Shown: piece after piece, positions 1-9,632 of the stretch
Layout: the number at the start of each line of letters is the position of its first letter
How positions within the stretch are numbered: position 1 is the first letter of the stretch
Source: Gammaproteobacteria bacterium
Lineage (GTDB): Bacteria > Pseudomonadota > Gammaproteobacteria > Pseudomonadales > Azotimanducaceae
Reading direction: 5' to 3'
DNA length: 14,782 nucleotides
Assembly: GCA_003228415.1 (NCBI GenBank)
Contig: QIDL01000056.1
Location: 1-14,782, forward strand
The notes under the pieces: generated by a model
What the model was told of the DNA's origin: nothing
Database searches by the model: none
What the model saw: only the letters and a program-made list of their open reading frames with translations
Translations under genes and position numbers: made by a program

Positions 1-2277
1 GCCCGTTCTCTCGGACTCGAGATCGCCGATACCATGGCCTTTCCATCCATGGTGTTCGTCGGTGACGCGAAGAACGAGTTGGTGAGCGTCAAAGCGGTGG
101 GAATCGGTTATCCCCTCAGGGGCACACTCAAGGTGACGGACCAGCCATTCACTCCCGGGGTTGCGACCAGCGCGCTACCCGAAGTGGGTGAGGTGTGGAT
201 GGATGCCCGATTGTTCCCCTCGCTCGGGGTAAGCGTTGGAGATGAGCTGGAGGTCGGGCTCGCGCGGCTGACGGTCGCGCGGGTGCTCACAGAAGAGCCT
301 GATCGTGGCGGCAGCATATATGACCTGGGTCCACGGCTGCTGATGCGCTTCGCGGATGTACCGGCAACTGAAGTGGTGCAGCCTGGGAGTAGAATTTCCT
401 ATCGCTTACTGCTGAAGGGAGACGAGTCTACTCTCGAAAGTCTGAGAGACCGGCTGGCCATCGATGAGGAACCCAACTTCTGGTGGCGCAGCATCAAGGA
501 AAGCAGTCCGACCATCGGTTCCGCCCTGGAGCGGGCGGAGAGCTTCCTGCTCCTGGGTGGTCTGCTTGGCGTATTGCTTGCAGGTGTGGCGGTCGCGTTG
601 TCGGCTCATCGCTACGCCCAGCGCCACTACGATCATGTCGGAGTCCTGAAGACTTTGGGCGCCACGCCTAATCAGGTGTTGGGGAGTTATCTGGGCTTGC
701 TGATTGCAGTGGGTGGCGTTGCCGTCCTGCTCGGTCTTCTGGTTGGCGTCGGTCTGCATATGGCCATCGTGATGTTGTTGCAGAGTCTGATCCCTGTGAG
801 CCTGCCGATGCCGACCGCCCGGCCGCTCATACTCGGCATGGTAACGGGTCTGATATGTACCATTTCCTTTGCGGTGCCGCCGTTGTTGCATCTGAAAAAT
901 ATCTCACCGATGCGCGTGATCCGACGCGACTTTGGCGCCGCTCCACCGTCACAGATCATCAGTTACGGGGCGGCGGCCGTTGGCAGTCTTGGTCTGCTCA
1001 TCTGGTACAGCGGCAGCTTCGTACTCACCGCGTGGACGTTGCTGGGTACGTTGGGCATATTGTCAATTTTCGGCGTGCTGGCCTCTCTACTGCTCAAGGG
1101 TGGACGCGTTGTGGGGATGCAGGCAGGCAGCGGGCTGCGGCTTGCGTTAGCGGGATTGCAGCGGCGTCGGCGGGAAAATATCGCGCAGATTCTGATCTTC
1201 GGACTCGCCATCATGCTGTTGCTGATTCTGTTGCTGTTGCGCACGGCATTGCTGGACGAGTGGCGCAATCTGGTCCCTCAATATGCACCGAATCACTTCG
1301 TGCTCAACATCTCGCCAGATGATGTTTCTGAAATAGAGACCATGATTGTCGCCAACAGTCGAGAACAAGGTGGTCTATACCCGATAATCCGCGGCCGGGT
1401 GACGGCGGTGAACGGCATCGATTCGAAAACCTGGGAGGAGCAGCATCGGCCGGAACATGGTGAAGGACCGCGCCTGCGCTCCGGCAGAAATCTCACCTGG
1501 AGCGCTGAGATGCCTGGCGACAATACCCTCGTGTCCGGCGACTGGTGGGAGCCGGGGGATGTTCGAGCGATGGTATCGCTCGAGGACGACTACGCCGAGG
1601 ATCTCGGACTCGAGATTGGCGATGTCATGACCTTCGACATTGCAGGAGAAGCACTGGAGGTGGAAGTCGTCAACTTGCGGCGGTTGAACTGGGAAAGTAT
1701 GCGGCCGAATTTTTTTGTTATTTTCTCGCCTGGTGCCCTCGAAGCCTTCCCGGCGACCTATATGACCAGCTTCTTCCTTGAACCCGATCAGAAACTGTTT
1801 CTCAACGAATTACTGACACGCTTTCCAACGGTCACGGTTATCGAAGTAGACGCCATCATCGCGCAGGTCCAGAGCATCATTACCAGAGTCACCCAGGCAG
1901 TGGAGTTGGTGCTTGGTCTGGTACTGATCTCCGGATGTCTGGTCCTGATCGCCAGCATACATGCCAGTCGTGATGCGCGGATGAGCGAACACGCATTGGT
2001 ACGAACACTTGGTGGAACCCGTAAGCTCATCGCCGGCTCGCTCGCCGCGGAGTTTGCCTTCCTGGGACTGTTTGCCGGCATCGTTGCGGTGGTTGGCGCC
2101 GAGGTGACCGTCTACATCCTGCAGTCCCAGGTTTTCGAACTTGGTGGTGGGGTGCACCCCTGGCTGTGGCTCAGCGGTCCGCTCATGGGGGCTGTGCTGA
2201 TCACGGTGGTTGGCGTACTCGGCACCCGCAAGCTGGTTTCCACGCCGCCGATGACCGTCTTGCGAGGTCTGAATTAG
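1..2277 (+). CDS. YbbP-like FtsX-family ABC transporter permease (5' truncated)
   Basis: The reading frame is open from base 1 and ends at TAG 2275-2277, so the N-terminus lies outside the window; the ATG at 34 is internal. About 758 residues are visible, against roughly 800 for E. coli YbbP, so some tens of residues are missing. Counting from base 1, a MacB-type periplasmic domain comes first. Hydrophobic spans follow near 181-202, 226-252, 276-298, 319-337, 340-365 and 396-418. A second periplasmic domain spans about 420-630, and further spans lie near 634-655, 676-707 and 723-745. Two FtsX-like cores, each carrying the 'xxKTLGAT' or 'xxRTLGGT' coupling-helix type motif, fit the duplicated YbbP architecture. 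In this family the permease pairs with a YbbA/LolD-like ATPase, usually encoded just upstream, and acts in mechanotransmission or envelope export rather than classic import. The substrate is unknown. The family is clear; orthology to YbbP is probable. Confidence 0.93.
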   Translation, partial: ARSLGLEIADTMAFPSMVFVGDAKNELVSVKAVGIGYPLRGTLKVTDQPFTPGVATSALPEVGEVWMDARLFPSLGVSVGDELEVGLARLTVARVLTEEPDRGGSIYDLGPRLLMRFADVPATEVVQPGSRISYRLLLKGDESTLESLRDRLAIDEEPNFWWRSIKESSPTIGSALERAESFLLLGGLLGVLLAGVAVALSAHRYAQRHYDHVGVLKTLGATPNQVLGSYLGLLIAVGGVAVLLGLLVGVGLHMAIVMLLQSLIPVSLPMPTARPLILGMVTGLICTISFAVPPLLHLKNISPMRVIRRDFGAAPPSQIISYGAAAVGSLGLLIWYSGSFVLTAWTLLGTLGILSIFGVLASLLLKGGRVVGMQAGSGLRLALAGLQRRRRENIAQILIFGLAIMLLLILLLLRTALLDEWRNLVPQYAPNHFVLNISPDDVSEIETMIVANSREQGGLYPIIRGRVTAVNGIDSKTWEEQHRPEHGEGPRLRSGRNLTWSAEMPGDNTLVSGDWWEPGDVRAMVSLEDDYAEDLGLEIGDVMTFDIAGEALEVEVVNLRRLNWESMRPNFFVIFSPGALEAFPATYMTSFFLEPDQKLFLNELLTRFPTVTVIEVDAIIAQVQSIITRVTQAVELVLGLVLISGCLVLIASIHASRDARMSEHALVRTLGGTRKLIAGSLAAEFAFLGLFAGIVAVVGAEVTVYILQSQVFELGGGVHPWLWLSGPLMGAVLITVVGVLGTRKLVSTPPMTVLRGLN

Positions 2278-2377
2278 TGCCCGACCTGCCTGTCGACTCC
2301 GTTGGTGACCGACGCGCTGATGACGAAAGCCTGCGGGCGGGAATCAGGCAGCCGCTTTGAGTACCGTGAGGAGCACC

Positions 2378-3211
2378 GTGAGCCGGGACCATCTGGAAAA
2401 CAATAAGCTGCAGAAGAAGTTGCGCCGACTGGCGGGTAAGGCGGTGGTGGACTATGGCATGATCGAAGACGGCGACAAGGTGATGGTCTGCGTCTCAGGG
2501 GGTAAGGACTCTTACACGCTGCTCGACATCCTGTTGAACCTTCAGCACAACGCGCCCGTCGACTTCGAACTGATTGCGGTCAATCTGGACCAGAAGCAGC
2601 CGGGATTTCCCGAAGAGGTGCTGCCGAGTTACTTCGAAACACTCGGCATCGACCATCACATACTCCAGGAGGACACCTATCGCATCGTCCAGGCGTTGAC
2701 TGCGGAAGGTAAGACCACCTGCTCGATCTGCTCGAGGATGCGCCGCGGTATTCTCTACACGTTTGCCCGGCGTATCGGTGCGGACAAGATCGCGCTGGGA
2801 CACCATCTCGATGACGTGGTGGAGACGCTGTTTCTGAATCTTTTCTATGGTGGCCGAATGAAGGCCATGCCGCCGAAACTGAAGAGCGACGACGGTGCCA
2901 ACATGGTCATTCGGCCGCTCTACTACTGTCGCGAACAGGATATCGCACAGTGGGCCGACTACCGTGAGTTTCCCATCATACCCTGCGATCTCTGTGGTTC
3001 GCAGGACAATCTGCAGCGACAGGTCATCAAACGGATGCTCAAAAATTGGGATCTGGAAGCGCCTGGGCGGGTGGAGAGCATTGCCCGGGCGGTGAGGAAG
3101 GTGGTGCCGTCGCATCTCGGCGATATGGATCTCTTCGACTTCGTCAGGTTGACAAAGGATCTTGCAGATTCAGGCTCCCTTGCGCTGGTAGATGTCACCC
3201 CGCGGCAGTAG
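2378..3211 (+). CDS. ttcA: tRNA 2-thiocytidine(32) synthetase TtcA
   Basis: TtcA is a cytoplasmic ATP- and [4Fe-4S]-dependent enzyme that thiolates C32 of certain tRNAs. The frame is open from TTG 2357; in that numbering the PP-loop SGGKDS is at 47-52, the cluster cysteines C122 and C125 sit in TTCSICSR, and a third cysteine lies in the PCDLCGS segment (210-213). The blocks NLDQKQPGFPE, KIALGHH, FYGG(R/K)MK and MPPKL also match E. coli TtcA almost residue for residue. I prefer GTG 2378 because AGGAG (2369-2373) precedes it by four bases and the protein then reaches the family's NKLQK block after a normal short lead. TTG 2357 and GTG 2366 have no comparable site. The C-terminus is about 25-30 residues shorter than in E. 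coli. The gene follows the permease by about 100 bp and converges on the giant kinase with only 34 bp between the stops. Confidence 0.97.
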   Translation: MSRDHLENNKLQKKLRRLAGKAVVDYGMIEDGDKVMVCVSGGKDSYTLLDILLNLQHNAPVDFELIAVNLDQKQPGFPEEVLPSYFETLGIDHHILQEDTYRIVQALTAEGKTTCSICSRMRRGILYTFARRIGADKIALGHHLDDVVETLFLNLFYGGRMKAMPPKLKSDDGANMVIRPLYYCREQDIAQWADYREFPIIPCDLCGSQDNLQRQVIKRMLKNWDLEAPGRVESIARAVRKVVPSHLGDMDLFDFVRLTKDLADSGSLALVDVTPRQ

Positions 3212-3245
3212 CCAATCTCTTCGCGCACCCTCCCAGGGCCCTGAC

Positions 3246-6200
3246 TCAAGAATAGTCGCTGGCTCGCAGCTTTATTTCGTTACGCGACATGGCGTCGGTG
3301 GATTCCAGCACTTCTGTCAGGGCCACCTCGAAACTCTGCACCAGCCCCAGTAGATTCTTGGCGTCCGAGCGAGCAATCGCGAGCTCCAGCGTTTTAGACG
3401 CTTCCTTCAAGCGCCGGGCGCCGAAACTACCCGCCACGCCGTGGAGATTGTGAGCCAGGCGCTCTGCTTCTTCGAAGCACTCGGTGGTGACGAAGCCGCG
3501 CATCTTGGCGCCTGCGTCACCGTAGTAGGTGCCAAAGTCGCCCATGAGTTTGATCATGAGCTTGATGTTGCCGTTGTGTCCCCGGATGGCCTGGCCGATG
3601 TCGATCCCTGACAGACGCTGTATCGGAAACGAGTCGACGGCCGCTTGCATCTGCTCTTCGAGCGCGGCCTCCTCGAGTGCCTCGAATTGATCGCTCGCTC
3701 GCCGGCGAGGTGCGGTGGCTTCCTCGTCGAGCGGCTGGTCGGGCAACAGCTTGTCGAGTTCCATGAGCAGCAGGTCGAAGTCGATGGGTTTGGTGATGTA
3801 GACGTTGCAGCCTGCATCGAACGCGGCGGACTTGCTGCTCGAGAGTGCGTCGGCCGACACTGCGATTATGGGAATATCGAGTGCCTGGTCACGAAGAATG
3901 GCAGTGGCTTCGAGACCGTCGAGCTCCGGCATGTGGATATCCATGAGAATGGCGTCGTAGAACTGCTCGGTCGCGCGGGCCACGGCTTCGCGCCCGGTTT
4001 CGGCGATGTCGACTTCTGCACCGCGGCGCTGCAGGAATTCCAATGCCAGCTGCTGATTGATGGGATTGTCTTCAGCGACCAGAATTCGACGTCGATAGAG
4101 CATGATTTCACTGGCACGTTTCGCCGATTGAGTGGCTGGCGTTGTGCTGACCTCATCGGCAACCGATGCGCTGATGGTGAACTCGAACCGACTGCCTTCG
4201 TCGATGGTGGAAAAAACTCTGATCTCGCCGCCCATCAGATCCACCAATCGTTCTGAAATGGTCAAGCCGAGGCCGGTACCACCGTAGCGGCGGGTGGTGG
4301 ATGTTTCGGCCTGCTGGAAAGAATCGAACAACTTCGCCAGTTTATCCTCGCTGATTCCGATACCCGTGTCCGTGACAGCGAAGGTCAGAATCAGTTGCCC
4401 TTCGTTTTCCGCGGTAACCCTGGCGCTTACCGAGATCTTACCTTTTTCGGTGAACTTCACCGCGTTGGCGATCAGATTGACCAGCACCTGTTGTAGCCGC
4501 ATGGCATCGCCATTGATCACGCTATCTTCCGGGAAGTTTTTATGATCGGTCGTCTTATCGTCGATGAAGAATTCGAGATTGCGGCGTCGAATCTCGGTTC
4601 GGAATAGTCTTTCCACTTCTGCCAGGGTGACCTTCAGGTTGAAGGGCCGCGTTTCCAGAACCAACTTGCCGGCTTCGATCTTGGAAAAGTCGAGTACATC
4701 GCTGACCAGGGTCAACAGGTTTTCCGCGGCGTTACTGATTGAGGTGACGTACTCGTGTTGTTTGCGATCCAGGGAAGATTCCAACGCCAGCTTCGAAAAC
4801 CCGACGATGGCATTCATGGGGGTTCGAATTTCGTGGCTCATGTTGGCAAGGAATTCGCTCTTCGCCAGAGTGGCGGCTTCAGCGATCTGACGTTGCTTGT
4901 CCGCTTGATCCCGCTCCATACGTTCGGAGATGTCGATCAACGAGCCATCGATGTAGTCACCCCGCTCGGGGTCGTTGCTGAGCCGGGCGGTGAGTGCCAT
5001 CCAGAAGGTCCTGCCGTCTCGAGTCACCCCCTGGGCTTCGAAATCGCTGACCAATCGCTGACTTTCAAGCGCCGAAAGGAATCGTCCGGCCTGCTCATTG
5101 GTGAGGAATACCCGATCGATGAGGTCTCGGTATTCGTCTTGTAACTGATCGATGTTGGCGAACCCCAGGATTCGGGCCAGTGTCGGGTTTGCGCTGACCA
5201 GCAGACCTTCCGGGCTGATTCGAAATAACCCTTCGATGGCGTTGTCATAGAGTGCGCGGTACTCGTTCTGGGTGGCCTGCAGATCGGCGTAGAGGCGGGC
5301 GTTCTCAATGGAGATGGCCGCCTGAGAGGCGAGCAGTGCCAACACCTCCATCCGTTGTGAGGTGAACACGCCAGTAAGCCAGCGATGTTCCACGTAGAGA
5401 ATGCCGGTTATGTCTCCGCGATGAATGATCGGTAGACACAAAACGCTGAGCGGCTGGAACCGTTTCACGTATGGATCCTGAGTGAAAACGTCCTCTTGAG
5501 TCGCATCGGCCAGCACCAGGGATTTTTTGGTGCGGCTGACGAATTGAATGATGCTTTCGGGAATTTCATCCGTGGCTTCCAGTGGTACGGGTGGCGCAAC
5601 GCGTCGGTTGGCGCCGCCATCCACAGAAGCAATCGCTTCCAGAAACAATCGCTTGTCGTGAGCGAGAAGCATGCAGGCTTTCTGGGCACCGGCGTGTTCG
5701 AGAGCCAGTCGCAGCAGTTTGGTGAGGACTTTGTCCAGCAGAATCTCGCCGGAGATGGTTTGCGCGGCTCGCAGTACGGTGGTTGTGTCTACGATTCTCT
5801 CGTTGAATTCGGTGCTTTCGAAACTCGATGTAGTGGCCTGAAAGTCGCGTACGGTGAGGTCCGCCAGATCACCCACGCTCAGAGCACTGGACCGGGTGAT
5901 CGAGAGTTGGTCCGAGATCAGCGAGTGGAACTCGCGTTCGAGCTGGTTGGCCTTGGCAGTGGCGCCCCAACGGAGATAGGCCTGGTAGGCATTACGGGCG
6001 AACAGCTTGGCAAAGTCTGCACGGCCCTTGGAATCACACGCCCTGGCGGCCAGCTCATAGGCCAGACCCTCGTCGTTGGCCTGACCGTGGCGGCGCGCCT
6101 GTTCGGCTGCGATTTCAAAATATTCCAACGCTTTCGTGGTCGCGCCTCCCCGCCAGGCGAGTTCTGCTTGCAGGATCATGCGCTTGGGCTGGACGTGTAC

Positions 6201-9200
6201 CGCACCCTGGTCTTCCCAGCGTTTGAGCAAACGCAGATTTTTCTGAGCCTGGCGCCGGCCGGTGCTGGTTTTCGTCCTGAGGAGGACCAGCCCTTCCGAG
6301 AATTTAAAGGCAGCCACCAGGGGTGATCCGGCCAGGGATTGCACATACTGGCTGGCGAGTCCGAGGATGTTTTCGGCGCCAGCAAAGTCGTTGAACAGCG
6401 TCGCGTAATACAGGCGTAACACATAGACGTAAGCATGGGCGACCACGTCTTCGCTGTTTGTGATGCCGAGCTCGCGGTCACCGCGCATTTCTGTTTCGTT
6501 CTGCCCCAGGAGACTTCCGACGATCTGCAGCACGAAGTGAGAGATGTTGATGCCGGTGATGTGTTTGAACTGGGCAATATCTGAAATCTGTTGATGCAGT
6601 TCGCGCTTGAGCGAGCCGAGTTCCATGCCTCTGAGCAGCGCATTGGCTGCGAAACAGGCACTCGCTGTGGCTGCGAACTCGAAGTCCTGGCGCGCCATAC
6701 TGCGTGCGATGTTGTCGGACAGTAGAGACAGAGTATGGTCGAGCGAGTTCGACCATGGATCGACGAGCCCCGCGAGCAGGGTCAGTGCTCGAGTGGCAGC
6801 CGCTTCGTTCGGAAACTGGTTGGCCAGGGTCCGCGCTTCCATGGCGTAGCGCTGGGCGGCCGGTACGTCGTCCTGGGAAATCGCGGTCACCGCACGTGCG
6901 GCGTAGGCGAATGCGGTATCTGCGCAATAGCCGTATCTCGACGAGCGGGACAACACGTCATCGGTGAAGTCGACCAGGTTTTCGATCCCCAGGTGATAGC
7001 CCGTATGCAGCAGATAGCCGACAAAGCGGAAGCTCTGGTGCAGATTCACGTCTTCCAGCAGCGGAGCGGGGTTGGCGACCGACGGATGAAGAGATCCCGT
7101 CAGCCGATCTACGATCTGGCGCAAGCTGCGATGTGCCGCTCGCACGACCTGGCGGCCGGTGCCTTCTGCCGGTAACCGATAGTTCAAGTCCGACAGAGCC
7201 GACAGAGTCAGATCTCGTGCCTCGCTGAGATTGTTCTGGACCACCGCTGCACGAACCTTGATTTCCGTCAAGGTACTGTTGTGCTGGGGAGCACCTGCCA
7301 GCACCCGGTCGAGCTGGTCGAAGTCCCCGCAGAAGAAAGCGGCTTCCGCGGCGCACTGACAGAGGTCCAGATACAGGGGTTCCGCCGGGAGTTCGATCAA
7401 GGCAAGGCCACTGCGACAGTATTTGTAGGCCTGTTGGAATACACCCTGGCGCAGCGTTTCCCGGGCTGCCAGGAGGTTGAAGTGCGCCACCCGACCGCGC
7501 CGCTGCTCGTCTGCTTCGGTGGGATCGGTAGCGGCGTTCAGATGGTCGGCGATCTGCAGAAGCCTGGCGCCGCTTGGCCGCCCGCCTTGCAACAGAAATT
7601 CTGCAATTTTGAGGTGGAGCTGCAGCTTTGTTGAATCATCCACGCTGCCGTATATCAATGCGCGTATTCGCGGATGAGAAAACTGGTATTGAATCAGCTC
7701 CGAGTAGTCACCGACCGGAAGGGTAATCAGCAGCCCCGCGGTAACGGCCGGTCGTAACTCGGCTGAGGCTTCGGCCTCGGTTTTTGACAGTAGCCTGGAG
7801 AGCAGGTTGACCGTGAACTGCTCGCCGATCGCGGTTGCCATGGCTAATCCGGCGCGGGTCGCTTGTGGAAGAAGATCGAGGTGCTGGCGAACGCGCTCGA
7901 CTGTGTTGCGACTGAAAAAATGACCTCGAACCTTATCGATGTCCCATGACCAGGCGCCGTTCAGAGGATCGTGAGAAATTGCGCCAACCCGATGCAGCTC
8001 CTCGAGCAGGGCCAACACATCGCTCGGAACTCCATCGGTCTTGTCGTGGATTTCTCCAGCGAGTTCACGAACCCTTGCCTCGCTCTGACTCAGTACATCA
8101 CTCACCAGGCTGCGCACATCGGCTCGGTCAAAAGGCTTCAGCTCGATCGTGGTGCTCTTGGTCGCCACGCGCGGGTTTTCGAACAGGATTGGATGAGCCT
8201 GTTCGGATGCAAATACCAGCAACAGGTTTCTGGTTTCGAGCGAAGCGTCGATCAGCGCCGACAGGCACTCGGCGGGTACCTGGTCGGTATGTTCGAGTAC
8301 CAGGCACAGCGACTGCGGAGCAAAAGCCTTGAGCAGCTGACGGATACCTCGGCTCGGCAGGCCAGCACTGCCCTCGGTGATCTGTGGAATCAGATTTTTC
8401 AGCTCCGGGATAAAAGCCAGCAGGCTTTGCATGCCGGGCCCCCGTTGTTCGCTTATCCGGGCAATGAGCCCGTCGCCCGATTCGGTCCCCAGAGACAGTG
8501 CCTGACGGATGAGCTGCCGCAACAATTCGAGCCAGATAGCATCGGTATCGCGCAGGTCAAAGCCTGACCCGTTGGCCCTGGCCACCAGCAGGTCGCTCTC
8601 ACCGGCGTGGCGGCACAGTTCGTTGCAGATCGCGCCCTTGCCGAGCCCGGTCGCACCTGTGACTTCGATGAACAGCACTTCTGCCTGGCACACACGCAGG
8701 ATGTGCCGGGAGATCAGATTGGCTTCATTGCTACGCCCATAGAGGCGTTTGGGCAGCGCGAGCTGGCCTGGCGAATCGGTCTGGCCCAGACGGAACGGAA
8801 TGACGTTGTTGTGATTCTGCCCTTCCATCAGGTCGTCGCGCACAGCGGCTGCCGACTGGTAGCGATCTTCCGGCTGTTTGGCGAGCAGTTTCAGCACCAC
8901 ATCGGAGAGCCAGCGAGGAATGTTGTCCACCATGGCCGCCAGCGGTCGTGGTGTGCTCGCGATGTGGGCGTGAATGAGTTCGAGTGGGTCGGTGCTGGTA
9001 AACGGAGGAGCTCCCGAAAAGAGTTCGTAGAGCGTCGCACCCAGCGAGTAGAGGTCGGTGCGATAGTCTACTACCCGGTTGACCCGACCGGTTTGTTCGG
9101 GTGAGACATAGGGCAGCGTGCCAGTGAGGTGGCCGAATGGTTCACTGTTCGGATACTCTCGAGGGACTAACGTGGCCAACCCGAAGTCGATGAGGTAAAC

Positions 9201-9605
9201 CGCCAGCGGATCTTCGCAGGTAACGATGTTGCCGGGGTTGAGATCCCGGTGAATCACCCCCTCGTCGTGGATCGACTGTAACGACTTGGTGATTTCCACC
9301 GCGATGTCGAGTCGCTCGTCCATGCTCAATGGTCGGGATTGGATCAGGATACGCAGCGACTCACCGCCGGGATCGTCGAAGACAATCTTGGGATCTCGAT
9401 CTTCGATAGCGAGCGCCCGGCACACGTAAGGGCTCGTCAATGACTGGTTGATGTTGAATTCGTGGTGGTAGCGGGCGATGGCGTTGGGGGTCTGAGCGCT
9501 CGGCTTGAGCGACTTCGTAACCACAGGCTGATCGTGCCAGGTAGTGCGCCGCACCAGCGTGGAGGCGCTCTCATAGATCTTTTTATCTACCACCTGAACT
9601 ACCAC
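3246..9605 (-). CDS. Ser/Thr kinase - STAND ATPase - GAF - PAS - hybrid histidine kinase with REC and HPt
   Basis: This is a 2119-residue cytoplasmic signalling protein with no convincing membrane span. Domains in order: a eukaryote-like Ser/Thr kinase (about 10-262) with VVTK lysine K31, probable helix-C E49, HRD 119-121, N126, DFG 140-142 and SPE 168-170; an AAA/STAND-like ATPase (about 288-640) starting at YGR and with a P-loop near 317-324; a helical TPR-like region (about 640-1230); GAF (about 1275-1436); PAS (about 1445-1565); HisKA with SHEIRTP and H1591; HATPase_c with N1714, DTGIG from D1746 and GGTGLGL 1775-1781; a receiver (about 1836-1955) with MD D1889 and TKP; and HPt with AHNLHG, H2052. 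The N-terminal two thirds match the known 'trifunctional Ser/Thr kinase/ATP-binding/sensor histidine kinase' family; the REC and HPt tail is like ArcB, TorS or BarA. The start is GTG, since an in-frame TGA at 9615-9617 blocks any extension; GTG 9593 is an alternative. The signal sensed is unknown. Confidence 0.96.
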   Translation of the reverse strand: MVVQVVDKKIYESASTLVRRTTWHDQPVVTKSLKPSAQTPNAIARYHHEFNINQSLTSPYVCRALAIEDRDPKIVFDDPGGESLRILIQSRPLSMDERLDIAVEITKSLQSIHDEGVIHRDLNPGNIVTCEDPLAVYLIDFGLATLVPREYPNSEPFGHLTGTLPYVSPEQTGRVNRVVDYRTDLYSLGATLYELFSGAPPFTSTDPLELIHAHIASTPRPLAAMVDNIPRWLSDVVLKLLAKQPEDRYQSAAAVRDDLMEGQNHNNVIPFRLGQTDSPGQLALPKRLYGRSNEANLISRHILRVCQAEVLFIEVTGATGLGKGAICNELCRHAGESDLLVARANGSGFDLRDTDAIWLELLRQLIRQALSLGTESGDGLIARISEQRGPGMQSLLAFIPELKNLIPQITEGSAGLPSRGIRQLLKAFAPQSLCLVLEHTDQVPAECLSALIDASLETRNLLLVFASEQAHPILFENPRVATKSTTIELKPFDRADVRSLVSDVLSQSEARVRELAGEIHDKTDGVPSDVLALLEELHRVGAISHDPLNGAWSWDIDKVRGHFFSRNTVERVRQHLDLLPQATRAGLAMATAIGEQFTVNLLSRLLSKTEAEASAELRPAVTAGLLITLPVGDYSELIQYQFSHPRIRALIYGSVDDSTKLQLHLKIAEFLLQGGRPSGARLLQIADHLNAATDPTEADEQRRGRVAHFNLLAARETLRQGVFQQAYKYCRSGLALIELPAEPLYLDLCQCAAEAAFFCGDFDQLDRVLAGAPQHNSTLTEIKVRAAVVQNNLSEARDLTLSALSDLNYRLPAEGTGRQVVRAAHRSLRQIVDRLTGSLHPSVANPAPLLEDVNLHQSFRFVGYLLHTGYHLGIENLVDFTDDVLSRSSRYGYCADTAFAYAARAVTAISQDDVPAAQRYAMEARTLANQFPNEAAATRALTLLAGLVDPWSNSLDHTLSLLSDNIARSMARQDFEFAATASACFAANALLRGMELGSLKRELHQQISDIAQFKHITGINISHFVLQIVGSLLGQNETEMRGDRELGITNSEDVVAHAYVYVLRLYYATLFNDFAGAENILGLASQYVQSLAGSPLVAAFKFSEGLVLLRTKTSTGRRQAQKNLRLLKRWEDQGAVHVQPKRMILQAELAWRGGATTKALEYFEIAAEQARRHGQANDEGLAYELAARACDSKGRADFAKLFARNAYQAYLRWGATAKANQLEREFHSLISDQLSITRSSALSVGDLADLTVRDFQATTSSFESTEFNERIVDTTTVLRAAQTISGEILLDKVLTKLLRLALEHAGAQKACMLLAHDKRLFLEAIASVDGGANRRVAPPVPLEATDEIPESIIQFVSRTKKSLVLADATQEDVFTQDPYVKRFQPLSVLCLPIIHRGDITGILYVEHRWLTGVFTSQRMEVLALLASQAAISIENARLYADLQATQNEYRALYDNAIEGLFRISPEGLLVSANPTLARILGFANIDQLQDEYRDLIDRVFLTNEQAGRFLSALESQRLVSDFEAQGVTRDGRTFWMALTARLSNDPERGDYIDGSLIDISERMERDQADKQRQIAEAATLAKSEFLANMSHEIRTPMNAIVGFSKLALESSLDRKQHEYVTSISNAAENLLTLVSDVLDFSKIEAGKLVLETRPFNLKVTLAEVERLFRTEIRRRNLEFFIDDKTTDHKNFPEDSVINGDAMRLQQVLVNLIANAVKFTEKGKISVSARVTAENEGQLILTFAVTDTGIGISEDKLAKLFDSFQQAETSTTRRYGGTGLGLTISERLVDLMGGEIRVFSTIDEGSRFEFTISASVADEVSTTPATQSAKRASEIMLYRRRILVAEDNPINQQLALEFLQRRGAEVDIAETGREAVARATEQFYDAILMDIHMPELDGLEATAILRDQALDIPIIAVSADALSSSKSAAFDAGCNVYITKPIDFDLLLMELDKLLPDQPLDEEATAPRRRASDQFEALEEAALEEQMQAAVDSFPIQRLSGIDIGQAIRGHNGNIKLMIKLMGDFGTYYGDAGAKMRGFVTTECFEEAERLAHNLHGVAGSFGARRLKEASKTLELAIARSDAKNLLGLVQSFEVALTEVLESTDAMSRNEIKLRASDYS

Positions 9606-9614
9606 GGTCGTCGA

Positions 9615-9632
9615 TCAAACACTCTTCACCAC
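9615..9632 (-). other. Possible leader mini-ORF before the giant kinase
   Basis: The kinase start GTG 9605 has no Shine-Dalgarno sequence within reach. A strong purine-rich run, GAGGGGG (minus strand, 9642-9636), instead lies in front of two adjacent GTG codons at 9632 and 9629. These would be followed by AAG AGT GTT TGA in the same frame as the kinase, ending nine bases before GTG 9605. This could be a five-codon leader with reinitiation at the kinase start, or simply a poor distant ribosome binding site. Seen: the codons and the purine run. Inferred: any translation. Confidence 0.22.

Noticed and set aside
3234..3243. Palindrome CAGGGCCCTG between ttcA and the kinase as a bidirectional terminator
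   Set aside because: It has no loop and no T-run on either side, so it cannot be called an intrinsic terminator.
5496..6326. 276-codon open frame on the plus strand inside the giant kinase gene
   Set aside because: It is antisense to the helical-repeat and GAF region of a protein with intact domains; its product shows no recognisable motif and there is no ribosome binding site.
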